From Pseudarthrobacter phenanthrenivorans (GTDB taxonomy: Bacteria > Actinomycetota > Actinomycetes > Actinomycetales > Micrococcaceae): DNA of 41,767 nucleotides. Made by a program: the position numbers and the translations under genes. Location of the stretch: positions 1-41,767 of the forward strand of contig NZ_JWTB01000028.1 of assembly GCF_000813845.1 (NCBI RefSeq). Reading direction: 5' to 3'. Shown in pieces: positions 1-7,369 of this stretch (position 1 is the stretch's first letter; each line of letters opens with the position of its first letter). Below the pieces are notes generated by a model. That model was not told the DNA's origin. It saw only the letters and a list, made by a program, of their open reading frames with translations, and ran no database searches.

Positions 1-69
1 TATATGGGGTGCGCCGGCCTTCAGCTGCATCGGAAAACTGCAGGCGCGTCGAAAACCGCGGCGCGGAGA

Positions 70-561
70 TCAGCTGCGGAAGTTCACGAACTGCAGGTCG
101 GCTTCGTCGAAGTCCTTCAACAGGGCCATGGTGGCCTGCAGGTCGTCGCGGGACTTGGAGGAGACCCGCAGTTCGTCGCCCTGGATCTGGGACTTGACCG
201 ACTTGGGCCCTTCGTCGCGGATGAGCTTGTTGATCTTCTTCGCGAGGTCCTGGGCGATGCCTTCCTTGATGGAAGCTTCCAGGCGGTACTCCTTGCCGGA
301 GGCGTAGGGCTCGCCGCTGTCCAGGGACTTCAGCGAGATGCCGCGCTTGATCAGCTTGGACTGGAAGACGTCCAGGACGGCCTTGACCCGTTCCTCCGAG
401 TTGGCCTTCATGAGGATCTTCTCGCCGCTGAAGTCGATCTCCGCGCCAACGCCCTTGAAGTCGTAGCGCTGGGCAATTTCCTTTTGCGACTGGTTGAGGG
501 CGTTGGCGACTTCCTGCTTGTCCACCTTGCTTACGACGTCGAACGTTGACTCGCCTGCCAT
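70..561 (-). CDS. yajQ: YajQ family nucleotide-binding protein
   Basis: Encodes 163 residues, the usual YajQ length, starting MAGESTFDVVSKVDKQEV. YajQ proteins are cytoplasmic, built of two ferredoxin-like domains, and some bind cyclic di-GMP and act as effectors; the exact role in actinobacteria is not settled. Recognisable family sequence includes NQSQKEIAQRYDFKG near residue 25 and DEGPKSVKSQIQGDELR near the C-terminus. The reading frame continues upstream, but the ATG at 561 is preceded by a good ribosome binding site (AAAGGAGAGTC), which decides the start. It is transcribed away from the next gene and lies 0.6 kb from tRNA-Tyr. Family assignment is confident; ligand and role are inference. 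Confidence 0.93.
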   Translation of the reverse strand: MAGESTFDVVSKVDKQEVANALNQSQKEIAQRYDFKGVGAEIDFSGEKILMKANSEERVKAVLDVFQSKLIKRGISLKSLDSGEPYASGKEYRLEASIKEGIAQDLAKKINKLIRDEGPKSVKSQIQGDELRVSSKSRDDLQATMALLKDFDEADLQFVNFRS

Positions 562-747
562 GACTCTCCTTTGTTGATGGGAGCCCTGCGCGGGAACAGG
601 GCCTAAATCACTGCCATCCAGCCTAGTACGGATGCACGGGCGGGTGGGGGTGCGGGATTCACAGTTCCCTCTCAGCGGACACCCTGAAGGAACGAAGGAG
701 CGCCGGCCAGAGTTGGAGCAGTTGTACCGCAGTTCGAAGGGAACACC

Positions 748-1002
748 ATGCACCGCAAAGCCGCCCGTTACGTCACCCGCACCACGACAGCAGCAGCGGG
801 GGCGGTGGCAACGGCGGCGACATCCGTGGCCGCAGCTGCGGTGGCGGCCTCCATTATCTTCAGCCCGGCGGCGGATGCCTCGTCCCGGATGGACGGGGTG
901 CGGGCGGACCTGCAGCGGGCCGTGCAGCTGAACCAGATCACCGAGGAGCAGGCCCTAAGCTTCGAGGCCAAGCTTGCCGGGCGCATCCTCGGCGGCTCGT
1001 GA
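748..1002 (+). CDS. small exported protein of unknown function
   Basis: An 84-residue protein I do not recognise. It has a basic N-terminus (MHRKAARYVTR), a long Ala/Thr/Val-rich hydrophobic stretch at about residues 12-38, and a likely signal peptidase site around ADASS (residues 41-45). A short amphipathic tail of about 40 residues would remain, containing ITEEQALSFEAKLAGRI, which looks helical. The start has an AAGGGA ribosome binding site seven bases upstream. It stands alone between yajQ (divergent) and tRNA-Tyr. Export is inferred from the N-terminal composition; no enzymatic motif is visible. The composition is consistent with a real gene, but the very Ala-rich segment lowers certainty. 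Confidence 0.6.
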   Translation: MHRKAARYVTRTTTAAAGAVATAATSVAAAAVAASIIFSPAADASSRMDGVRADLQRAVQLNQITEEQALSFEAKLAGRILGGS

Positions 1003-1167
1003 CCCGGGGGTTTTCCGCGCCGGTGCTGGCTTTCGGGGGCATCCCGGAGCTCGATTCGATTCTTCGGCGGAAGTTCTGTAAAGTTGTCTTGCCCGCGGTT
1101 ACTGAAGCGGAACGGCCCGGAAACGGACGCTCCGAACACTGCATCGGCGGGTACTTCTTTGAAGTTC

Positions 1168-1249
1168 GGCAGATTACCCGAGCGGCCAAAGGGGGCTGAC
1201 TGTAAATCAGCTGGCAACGCCTACGGGGGTTCGAATCCCTCATCTGCCA
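1168..1249 (+). tRNA. tRNA-Tyr (GTA)
   Basis: Acceptor arms GGCAGAT (1168-1174) and ATCTGCC (1242-1248) pair perfectly, with A1249 as discriminator. The anticodon stem GCTGA/TCAGC encloses the loop CTGTAAA, giving anticodon GTA. The T arm is GGGGG-TTCGAAT-CCCTC. A longer variable region, expected of bacterial tRNA-Tyr, lies between the anticodon and T arms. The 3' CCA is not encoded (CCC follows the discriminator). A strong terminator follows directly. Confidence 0.95.
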
Positions 1250-1260
1250 CCCAAGGAAAG

Positions 1261-1293
1261 ACCTCCGGAACCATCAGGTTCCGGAGGTTTTTT
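1261..1293 (+). terminator. intrinsic terminator of tRNA-Tyr
   Basis: Perfect 12-bp stem ACCTCCGGAACC/GGTTCCGGAGGT with loop ATCA, followed by a run of six T. It starts 12 bases after the tRNA. Confidence 0.92.
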
Positions 1294-1433
1294 GTTGTCC
1301 GGCACTCGTGGCGGCCGGCCTTCGCGGAGCCGCAAATCGCCGTCGACACCAAGATGGTGCGGGCGTAGTCTGGCAGAATCGGCGCACGCGCCCGATGCCC
1401 TGCGTCGATAATCCATCGATGAAGGAGGAGCCA

Positions 1434-1859
1434 ATGAGTGCTGTACGTGAATTCATGACCACGGATGCGCGATGCATCGGTGAAAGCGAGTCCCTCGTGG
1501 ACGCGGCCCGGATGATGATGGACCTCGACTGCGGCGCCCTGCCGATCTGCGGGGACGACGGCAGGCTCAAGGGCATGATCACCGACCGCGACATCGTGCT
1601 CAAGTGCGTCGCCGCCGGCCGCGACCCCGGGCAGATGATGGCCCGCGACCTCGCCTCGGGCAAGCCGTACTGCATCGACGCCGACGCCAATGTTGACGCT
1701 GCCATCGACATGATGGAGAAGCACCAGGTCCGCCGCCTTCCCGTGATCTCGGACCACAGGCTGGTGGGCATCATCAGCCAGGGCGACATCGCGCGCAACT
1801 ACTCCGAGCAGCGCGTGGGCGAACTGGTTGAACACATCTCGGAGCGGCACGGCGTGTAG
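1434..1859 (+). CDS. tandem CBS-domain protein
   Basis: A 141-residue soluble protein made almost entirely of two CBS motifs: residues about 6-60 (MTTDARCIGESESLVDAAR, then GMITDRDIV) and about 72-128 (CIDADANVDAAIDMM, then LVGIISQGDIA). Stand-alone CBS pairs of this type bind adenine nucleotides and act as small energy or stress sensors. The ligand here is unknown. The ATG at 1434 is chosen because GAAGGAGGAG lies just upstream; the open frame continues further upstream without a better start. It is a single gene converging on the LysM gene, with an inverted repeat between them. Confidence 0.9.
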   Translation: MSAVREFMTTDARCIGESESLVDAARMMMDLDCGALPICGDDGRLKGMITDRDIVLKCVAAGRDPGQMMARDLASGKPYCIDADANVDAAIDMMEKHQVRRLPVISDHRLVGIISQGDIARNYSEQRVGELVEHISERHGV

Positions 1860-1879
1860 CACCGGCGGCGCATCGTGGC

Positions 1880-1923
1880 CTTGTCCGCGGATCCACCCCA
1901 TGGGGGCCGGACCCGCGGACAAG
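1880..1923. terminator. inverted repeat between convergent genes, possible bidirectional terminator
   Basis: CTTGTCCGCGG (1880-1890) and CCGCGGACAAG (1913-1923) are perfect 11-base arms with a CCCCATGGGG hairpin inside the loop. There is no T tract, so termination is inferred from the strong stem and its position between two convergent genes. Confidence 0.5.
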
Positions 1924-1947
1924 CTTGTGGAGTGCTGGCTGGGCGGA

Positions 1948-2943
1948 TCAGTTCAGTGCGATCAGGAGCATCTGGCTGGTGCCCGGGATGCAGGTCTGCA
2001 GGATGGCCCGGGGGAAGCCGCCGAAGACCGCAATCACATCGTTGGTGGTGCCTGGATTGGGGACTGTTCCGCGGCCGGTCACGGTGTACGTGCCATAGCC
2101 GGGGATGCTCACCGTCTCACCCGCGCCGATGCCGGAGAACCGTGCCCACCCGCCGCAGAAGTCGTGCTCGGTGATGAACAGCGAGTAGCCGTCGTTTGGC
2201 GTGAAGTGGATCGGCCCGATGCAGGCGTCCACCATGGCCTGGCCGCCGGAGCCGGCAACGTAGATGGTCCGGATGGCGGGCGCTGCGGGTGCCGGCGCGG
2301 GTGCCGGGGCGGCGGCAGGAGCCGGCGCCGCTGCGGGTGCGGGTGCGGCAGCCGCCGGAGCCGGGGCAGTTGCCGCCACCGCCACCGGGGGACCGGTCAG
2401 CAGGAGTGCCTGGCCCGGGTAGATGATGCTGTAGGCGCTCAGTCCGTTGGCCGCCAGCATCGCGTTCATGTCTACGCCATGGCTGGCGGCGATCGCGCCG
2501 ACGGTGTCGCCCGGCGCCACGGTGTACAGATTGGGGTCACCGGCCGGTTCGGGGGCCGGAGCGGGGGCGGGTTCCGGGGCGGGGGCGGGAACCGGGTCCG
2601 GCGCTGCCGGTGCTGCTTCGGCCGCCGGAGCTGCGGCAGCCGGTGCGGCAGCCTGGTCACCCTCGCTGCCGCTGCCGGATGGTGCGGGCTCGGCGGGTGT
2701 ACTTGTTGCCGGCGCTGCAGCGGCCTCTGCCACCTGGGCCGCCGTCGTGGCCCCGCCGCTGAAGGTGGCGGGAGGCGCTGCCATGGCGCCCACTCCCACT
2801 GCGGCCACCACGGCCGCTGTTGCCATGCCGGCCCACAACTTGTTGCTGATGGCCGGGCGGACGGTGTTAAGGTCCGTCCTTGGTTCGTCGGTGGCGAAGC
2901 TTCTGCTCGTGCCGTCGGGTGAGGTGAATTCTTTCTGTTTCAT
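1948..2943 (-). CDS. LysM wall-binding protein with sortase-like C-terminal domain
   Basis: 331 residues from the ATG at 2943. A short cytoplasmic N-terminus precedes a membrane segment or uncleaved signal at about residues 37-60. A Pro/Ala-rich linker follows, then one LysM domain (LYTVAPGDTVGAIAASHGV through YPGQALLL), a second Pro/Ala linker, and a C-terminal domain of about 100 residues. That last domain looks like a sortase fold: ITEHDF contains a candidate His260 and LQTCIPGTS contains a candidate Cys318 at a sortase-like spacing of 58 residues. No Arg follows the Cys; Gln324 lies near its expected place. The protein is probably exported and peptidoglycan-bound; whether it is catalytic is open. 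The start is uncertain: an in-frame ATG lies at 2955, neither start has a good Shine-Dalgarno, and the frame is open up to 3153. Confidence 0.82.
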   Translation of the reverse strand: MKQKEFTSPDGTSRSFATDEPRTDLNTVRPAISNKLWAGMATAAVVAAVGVGAMAAPPATFSGGATTAAQVAEAAAAPATSTPAEPAPSGSGSEGDQAAAPAAAAPAAEAAPAAPDPVPAPAPEPAPAPAPEPAGDPNLYTVAPGDTVGAIAASHGVDMNAMLAANGLSAYSIIYPGQALLLTGPPVAVAATAPAPAAAAPAPAAAPAPAAAPAPAPAPAAPAIRTIYVAGSGGQAMVDACIGPIHFTPNDGYSLFITEHDFCGGWARFSGIGAGETVSIPGYGTYTVTGRGTVPNPGTTNDVIAVFGGFPRAILQTCIPGTSQMLLIALN

Positions 2944-3162
2944 GGGTAGGCCCATCCGGGTACGGTCCGGCCAGGCAGTGCCTTTGGGGCATGCCAGGTC
3001 GCCGGACGGATCGAGATGTAATGCGCCGCCGGCCCCGGCATCTGCCGAAGCCGCAGGCGGCACAGGTTGGAGGCACCCGCATACCCAGAAAATGCGGAGC
3101 TCCGCGTGAAGGCGGGCATTCCCGGAAGCCACCCGGGGGACCTGCCAGTGCATGTTTGGTCC

Positions 3163-3222
3163 TAGGAATCCCGAGTCTAGGAATGACGCCGCAGCGCGGG
3201 CACCAGTAGGAATTACCCGAGT
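3163..3222. repeat. direct repeats upstream of the LysM gene
   Basis: TAGGAATCCCGAGT (3163-3176), a partial copy TAGGAATGACGCC (3178-3190) and TAGGAATTACCCGAGT (3207-3222) lie in the intergenic DNA before the LysM gene. Read on the minus strand the full copies are ACTCGGG(TA)ATTCCTA. Spacing and position suggest a regulator binding region or promoter for the minus-strand gene; I do not recognise the motif. The rest of 3191-3347 shows no gene. Confidence 0.45.
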
Positions 3223-3347
3223 TTTAGGCTGCGCTACCCGCCGGGGGCGGCGCCGCTACTCAGGCCGTGAAGCCCGGATACTTGCCTCCCGCGCGCCCTT
3301 GCAACCGCAGCACGCGTTGGGGGGGCGGACGCAGGGGCTGCGGCGGG

Positions 3348-4082
3348 CTACAGTGTCCGGCGTTCCCGCAGTTCCGCGATCTCGCGCCGGAGCGAAGCAA
3401 TCTCAGCCACCAGTTCGGTCACCTCGATGCGCAACGGCTCCTCTACGGCCTCGGCCACCGTCTCAGCCGTATCCTCCACCCGCTGGACCAGCCAGGAGGC
3501 GATGGACGCGGTCACCACACCCAGGACCGCGATGCCGCTCATCATAAGCGCAGTGGCCACGAGCCGCCCGATGGCCGTGACGGGGTACATGTCCCCGTAG
3601 CCCACCGTGGTGATGGTGGCCGTGGCCCACCAAAGGGCATCGCCGAAGGTGGTGATCCTGGCGTCCGGCGCCCACTGCTCCACATCCAGCACCGCCAGGG
3701 CGCCGACGAAGACCAGCAGCGCTGCGGAGGATGCCACGTACGTCACCACCCGGCCGCGGAGCGTTTCGCCGACCGTCCGGTGCAGAACCGACAGCAGCGT
3801 CACCAGGCGCAGCAGGCGCAGGGGCCGGAAGAACGGCAGCGCCACGATCAGCAGCTCATGCAGGTTCCGGACGAACCACTGCCTGCGGTTCTCCGCCAGC
3901 CACAGGTTCGCGGCGTAGTCCAGGACGAAGACGCACCAGGTGGCCCACATCAGCCCTTCAAGCCAGTCTGCCCCGCTGCCCTCCACCCGGCCGATCACCT
4001 GCCAGGCATACGCACCAAGGAAAATCAGCGCCGTAGCCATGAGGGGCCACTCCGCCAAGGCCCGGTAGCGTTGCTGCGTCAT
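3348..4082 (-). CDS. voltage-gated-type potassium channel
   Basis: A 244-residue integral membrane protein. The selectivity filter TVGYGD is at residues 159-164, after a pore helix (FGDALWWATATIT). An Arg-rich S4-like segment, FRPLRLLRLVTLL, is at about residues 85-97, and hydrophobic segments occur near 12-30, 45-62, 75-84, 113-132 and 172-198. This is the six-segment Kv/KvAP-like layout in a compact protein. The tail (about 203-244) is acidic and heptad-like (VAEIASLRREIAELRERR), a probable coiled coil for tetramerisation. It starts at an ATG and is divergent from the thioesterase gene with only 71 bp between. Family is clear; gating is inferred. Confidence 0.93.
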   Translation of the reverse strand: MTQQRYRALAEWPLMATALIFLGAYAWQVIGRVEGSGADWLEGLMWATWCVFVLDYAANLWLAENRRQWFVRNLHELLIVALPFFRPLRLLRLVTLLSVLHRTVGETLRGRVVTYVASSAALLVFVGALAVLDVEQWAPDARITTFGDALWWATATITTVGYGDMYPVTAIGRLVATALMMSGIAVLGVVTASIASWLVQRVEDTAETVAEAVEEPLRIEVTELVAEIASLRREIAELRERRTL

Positions 4083-4126
4083 GCAGGAAATCCTACGGGG
4101 GAGGGGCCGCGCAGCACCTGCCGCAA

Positions 4127-4148
4127 AATGTTACTGGCGGGTAACATT
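4127..4148. promoter_or_regulatory. palindromic operator over the thioesterase promoter
   Basis: Perfect inverted repeat AATGTTAC-N6-GTAACATT with spacer TGGCGG, in the 71-bp gap between the K+ channel and thioesterase genes. The right arm contains the candidate -10 box TAACAT (4142-4147), so a bound dimer would block it. Size and symmetry fit a TetR-family operator. No regulator gene is adjacent. Confidence 0.65.
4142..4147 (+). promoter_or_regulatory. -10 box TAACAT, thioesterase gene
   Basis: Ends seven bases before the ATG, so the transcript would begin at or next to the start codon. No Shine-Dalgarno and no clear -35 are visible. Confidence 0.55.
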
Positions 4149-4153
4149 GACGC

Positions 4154-4708
4154 ATGCACCTGCTCCTGAGAACCCTCCTGATGCTCTTCCGCTCCCGCCG
4201 CCGCCAGCCGCTGTCCGTGTGGGACCCGGCTTCCCTGGCGCTGCGCGTCCTGCCCACGGACATCGACATCGCCCTGCATGTGAACAACGGCATGTACCTG
4301 TCCCTGATGGACCTGGGCCGGTTCGACCTGATGGTCCGCAGCGGCGTCTGGAAGCGGATGCGCCGCCGCGGCTGGAGCCCGGTGGTGTCCGCGGAAACCA
4401 TTTCCTTCCGCAAGTCCCTGCAGCTCTGGCAGGAGTACGCCATCGAAACCCGGATCATCGGGCTGGACACCAAGGCGATCTACTTCGAACAACGCATGGT
4501 GGCCGACGGCGAGATCTATGCGCGTGCCTACATCGCCACCCGGCTGGTCACCAAGGCCGGTCCGGTCAGCCAGGAGGACATCATGGCCGAATTCGGTGCC
4601 CCTCCGGCCGACCTGGTGCTCCCGGATTGGATCCACGACTGGCGCGCCTCCAGCGCCCTCCCCGGCAGCCGCACACCCGCCCCGCACCTTTGGGGCGCCG
4701 TCTCCTGA
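4154..4708 (+). CDS. hot-dog fold acyl-CoA thioesterase (THEM6/4HBT-like)
   Basis: 184 residues. The core (about 27-150) is a single hot-dog domain: LPTDIDIALHVNNGMYLSLM carries the D...HxNN...Y pattern of 4-hydroxybenzoyl-CoA-type thioesterases, followed by ISFRKSL and the strand EYAIETRIIGLDTKAIYFEQ. The hydrophobic, Arg-flanked N-terminus (LLLRTLLMLFRSRRRQ) resembles the THEM6-like subgroup. The likely reaction is hydrolysis of an acyl-CoA; the substrate is unknown. The gene is monocistronic or leads into thioredoxin, which has its own promoter box. It probably answers to an acyl-CoA-responsive repressor through the palindrome at its -10 box (inference). Confidence 0.85.
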   Translation: MHLLLRTLLMLFRSRRRQPLSVWDPASLALRVLPTDIDIALHVNNGMYLSLMDLGRFDLMVRSGVWKRMRRRGWSPVVSAETISFRKSLQLWQEYAIETRIIGLDTKAIYFEQRMVADGEIYARAYIATRLVTKAGPVSQEDIMAEFGAPPADLVLPDWIHDWRASSALPGSRTPAPHLWGAVS

Positions 4709-4789
4709 ACCGTCCCGCCGCCGTCGTCCTTACCCGTATTCCCAATGACGCGGGGAGCGAACAACCGCGACACGCACCGGCGGGACGCG

Positions 4790-4795
4790 TACCGT
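4790..4795 (+). promoter_or_regulatory. -10 box TACCGT, thioredoxin gene
   Basis: Six bases (GGACAC) separate it from the ATG at 4802, which has no Shine-Dalgarno. Confidence 0.5.
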
Positions 4796-4801
4796 GGACA
4801 C

Positions 4802-5239
4802 ATGGCAACCCTTGACATCACAGGTGAACAGTTCGCAGCGACGATCGAAGGCAAAGACATTGTCCTGGTCGATTTCTGGGCAGAATGGTGCGGCCCCTGC
4901 AAGCAGTTCGGCCCCACCTATGCGGCAGTTTCCGAGAAGCACCCGGATGTCCTCTTCACCAAGGTGGACACCGAAGCGGAGCAGCAGCTCGCGGCAGAGG
5001 CAGGCATCACCTCCATCCCCACGCTGATGGCCTTCCGCGAGAAGGTCCTGGTGTTCTCGCAGCCCGGCGCGCTGAACGCCCAGCAGCTGGAACAGGTGGT
5101 GGACGCCGTGAAGGCGCTGGACATGGAAGAGGTCCACGCCCATGTGGCCCGCCAGCGGGAGGAAGCGGCGGCTTCCGCCGGAAAGCCGGCCGGTTCGCAG
5201 GGTGTTCCCCAGGACGGCACGCAGATCCCGGATTTCTAA
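4802..5239 (+). CDS. thioredoxin
   Basis: 145 residues, cytoplasmic disulfide reductase. The active site WAEWCGPCKQF places the redox cysteines at 30 and 33, and the cis-proline segment ITSIPTLMAF follows. The family domain is about 105 residues, so this protein has a tail of roughly 30-40 residues that is polar and Ala/Gly-rich and ends in TQIPDF. The start at 4802 gives the canonical thioredoxin N-terminus; an in-frame ATG at 4745 would add 19 unrelated residues. A bidirectional terminator follows. This may be a secondary thioredoxin, because no thioredoxin reductase is nearby. Confidence 0.95.
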   Translation: MATLDITGEQFAATIEGKDIVLVDFWAEWCGPCKQFGPTYAAVSEKHPDVLFTKVDTEAEQQLAAEAGITSIPTLMAFREKVLVFSQPGALNAQQLEQVVDAVKALDMEEVHAHVARQREEAAASAGKPAGSQGVPQDGTQIPDF

Positions 5240-5252
5240 GACCCCTTAAAGC

Positions 5253-5290
5253 AAAAGTGCAGGACCTCCCACCGGAGGTCCTGCACTTTT
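5253..5290. terminator. bidirectional intrinsic terminator
   Basis: AAAAGTGCAGGACCTCC pairs with GGAGGTCCTGCACTTTT around a short loop, giving T runs on both strands. It serves the convergent thioredoxin and ABM-protein genes. Confidence 0.92.
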
Positions 5291-5300
5291 TGCGTCTGCC

Positions 5301-5579
5301 TCAGACGCGCTCCACCGTGACCGGTTCGGCCAGCAGCGCGCTGAGCGACTCGTTCAGGTCCTGCACGGCGGTGCCCTTCGAGTGCTTGTCCAGATCCCCC
5401 TCGGACGCCCACTGTTCGGTCAGCACCAGCTTCTCCTCGGTTGCTTCGGTGAGCTCGTAACGGATGCAGCCGGGCTCCTTCACCACCTCATCGATCGCGA
5501 TTTCCAAGGCCAGCTTCACGCGGAAGAACTCGCCCTCGTTGGGGATGAACGTTGCTACAAGGTCAATGGGTGCACTCAT
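5301..5579 (-). CDS. putative quinol monooxygenase (ABM domain)
   Basis: A 92-residue protein covering one antibiotic-biosynthesis-monooxygenase (ABM) ferredoxin-like domain. It begins MSAPIDLVATFIPNEGEFF, followed by EPGCIRYELTEA and LVLTEQWASEGDLDKHSKG, the typical E-P-G-C-xx-Y, E-x-W and H pattern of YgiN-like proteins. These act as small dimeric cofactor-free oxygenases or simply bind hydrophobic quinones; the substrate is not predictable. The start at 5579 gives a normal family N-terminus; an in-frame ATG at 5603 is possible, and neither has a clear ribosome binding site. It converges with thioredoxin and is divergent from the acyl-CoA ligase. Confidence 0.85.
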   Translation of the reverse strand: MSAPIDLVATFIPNEGEFFRVKLALEIAIDEVVKEPGCIRYELTEATEEKLVLTEQWASEGDLDKHSKGTAVQDLNESLSALLAEPVTVERV

Positions 5580-5670
5580 GGATTTCACAATACCGGGCGC
5601 CATGGGGCGTTCCGGCCGTGTTGCGCCGGCTTCCGGCCCTGTCCTCCTTCTCCTGCCGCCATCGGGTTGG

Positions 5671-5676
5671 TAGCGT
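5671..5676 (+). promoter_or_regulatory. -10 box TAGCGT, acyl-CoA ligase gene
   Basis: Followed by GCCAGC and then the ATG at 5683. No Shine-Dalgarno is present. Confidence 0.5.
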
Positions 5677-5682
5677 GCCAGC

Positions 5683-7359
5683 ATGCGTGCTTACACAGCC
5701 GGGGACACTGACGTCCCGCTCCTGGAGGAAACCATTGGCGCGAACTTTGAACGCGTGGCCGCGCAGTTCCCGCTGCATGACGCCCTGATCGAGGCCGCCC
5801 CGGTGCCGGGCGCGGATGCGCGCCGCTGGAGCTACACCAAGATGAACGACGACGTCGACCGGCTGGCACGGGCGCTCCTGGCCGTGGGGGTGGCCAAGGG
5901 GGAGCGGGTGGGCATCTGGAGCCCCAACTGCGCCGAGTGGACGTTGCTGCAGTACGCCACCGCCAAGGCCGGCGCCATCCTGGTCAACGTCAACCCGGCC
6001 TACCGGAGCCACGAACTCGAGTTCGTGGTCAAGCAGAACGGCATGCGCATGCTGTTCACCGCACCGTCGGACCAGAACAGCGACTATGTGGCCATGGCCC
6101 GCCAGGCACTCCTGACCTGCCCGGACCTGCACGAACTGGTCTTCCTCCCGGACCACGGGCTGGACGCGCTGGACGCCGGCAGCCCCCAAGGCGACGCCGA
6201 ACTCACGTACACCGAACTGCTCAGGCGCGCGGACGACGTCGGCCATGCTGCCCTGAAAGCCCGCATGGCCGAGCTCAGCCCGCACGACCCCATCAACCTG
6301 CAGTACACCTCCGGCACCACCGGGTTCCCCAAGGGCGCCACCCTGACCCACCACAACATCCTGAACAACGGCTATGCCATTGGTGAGCTGCTGGGGTACA
6401 CCGAGCGGGACCGCGTGGTCATTCCGGTGCCGTTCTACCACTGCTTTGGCATGGTGATTGGCAACCTCAACGCGCTCAGCCATGGCGCCGCCACCATCAT
6501 CCCCGGCCGCGGCTTCTCGCCGGCGGCAGCCCTGGAGGCAGTCCAGGACTTTGCCGGCACCTCGCTGTACGGAGTCCCGACCATGTTCATCGCCGAACTC
6601 GCCCTGCCCGACTTCGCCTCCTACGACCTCTCCACCCTCCGCACCGGCGTCATGGCCGGTTCACTGTGCCCCATCGAGGTGATGAACCGGGTGATCTCGG
6701 AAATGCACATGGTGGACGTGGCCATCTGCTACGGCATGACCGAGACTTCCCCGGTGTCCACCATGACCCGCAAGGGCGACACCCTGCAGCAGCGCACCGA
6801 GACGGTGGGCCGCACCATGCCGCAGCTGGAAAGCCGGATCGTGGACCCCGCCACCGGCGGGGAACTGGAACGCGGCCAGATCGGCGAACTCTGCACCCGA
6901 GGCTACGCGGTCATGGCCGGGTACTGGAACCAGCCTGACAAGACCGCAGAGGCAATCGACGCCGACGGGTGGATGCACACCGGCGACCTCGCCCGGATGG
7001 ATGAGGACGGCTACGTGGTGGTGGAGGGCCGGATCAAGGACATGGTGATCCGCGGCGGTGAAAACATCTACCCCCGGGAAATCGAGGAGTTCCTCTACAC
7101 GCACCCTGCCATCCAGGACGTGCAGGTGATCGGCGTCCCTGACCCCAAGTACGGCGAGGAGCTCATGGCCTGCATCATCCTCAAGCCGGGGGCCCACCCG
7201 CTGGACGCTGCGGCGCTCGCGGAGTTCTGCCGCGGGAAGCTGGCGCATTACAAGATCCCGCGCTATGTGGAGGTCCGCGAGAGTTTCCCCATGACTGTTT
7301 CGGGGAAGATCCGCAAGGTGCAGATGCGGGAGGAGGCCGTGGCCCGGCTGGGGCTCTGA
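5683..7359 (+). CDS. long/medium-chain fatty-acid-CoA ligase (AMP-binding)
   Basis: 558 residues, full length for the ANL adenylating family. It activates a carboxylic acid with ATP and CoA through an acyl-AMP. The P-loop-like motif YTSGTTGFPKG is at residues 208-218; YGMTETSP and the hinge region GYVVVEGRIKDMVIRGGENIYP follow, and the C-terminal SGKIRK supplies the candidate catalytic Lys542. The closest recognisable group is FadD-type ligases used with beta-oxidation, so a fatty acid is the most likely substrate. It is monocistronic and convergent with the next gene by 10 bp. Family certain, chain length inferred. Confidence 0.95.
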   Translation: MRAYTAGDTDVPLLEETIGANFERVAAQFPLHDALIEAAPVPGADARRWSYTKMNDDVDRLARALLAVGVAKGERVGIWSPNCAEWTLLQYATAKAGAILVNVNPAYRSHELEFVVKQNGMRMLFTAPSDQNSDYVAMARQALLTCPDLHELVFLPDHGLDALDAGSPQGDAELTYTELLRRADDVGHAALKARMAELSPHDPINLQYTSGTTGFPKGATLTHHNILNNGYAIGELLGYTERDRVVIPVPFYHCFGMVIGNLNALSHGAATIIPGRGFSPAAALEAVQDFAGTSLYGVPTMFIAELALPDFASYDLSTLRTGVMAGSLCPIEVMNRVISEMHMVDVAICYGMTETSPVSTMTRKGDTLQQRTETVGRTMPQLESRIVDPATGGELERGQIGELCTRGYAVMAGYWNQPDKTAEAIDADGWMHTGDLARMDEDGYVVVEGRIKDMVIRGGENIYPREIEEFLYTHPAIQDVQVIGVPDPKYGEELMACIILKPGAHPLDAAALAEFCRGKLAHYKIPRYVEVRESFPMTVSGKIRKVQMREEAVARLGL

Positions 7360-7369
7360 CTCTCCGGGG

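Noticed and set aside
2280..2740. Apparent DNA repeats inside the LysM gene
   Set aside because: They encode the two Pro/Ala-rich linkers, so the repetition is protein-driven low complexity, not a mobile repeat or CRISPR.
1828..2922. Plus-strand open frame opposite the LysM gene, rich in Cys, Gly and Arg
   Set aside because: Composition comes from reading the Pro/Ala linkers backwards; no domain and no start signals.
3001..3153. N-terminal extension of the LysM protein back to 3153
   Set aside because: The extra 70 residues are Cys/Pro/Ala-rich without signal or domain features and do not precede a convincing start signal; the shorter form gives a sensible membrane segment near the N-terminus.
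2944..3160. Possible c-di-AMP (ydaO-yuaA) riboswitch upstream of the LysM gene
   Set aside because: Position and gene type fit, and CTCGATCCGTCCGGCGACC on the minus strand faintly resembles the conserved 3' part, but the GGGGTGAAT-type core and GGGGGACCC element are absent.
5563..6483. Minus-strand open frame opposite the start of the acyl-CoA ligase gene
   Set aside because: It overlaps a full-length ligase with intact motifs and has no recognisable domain.
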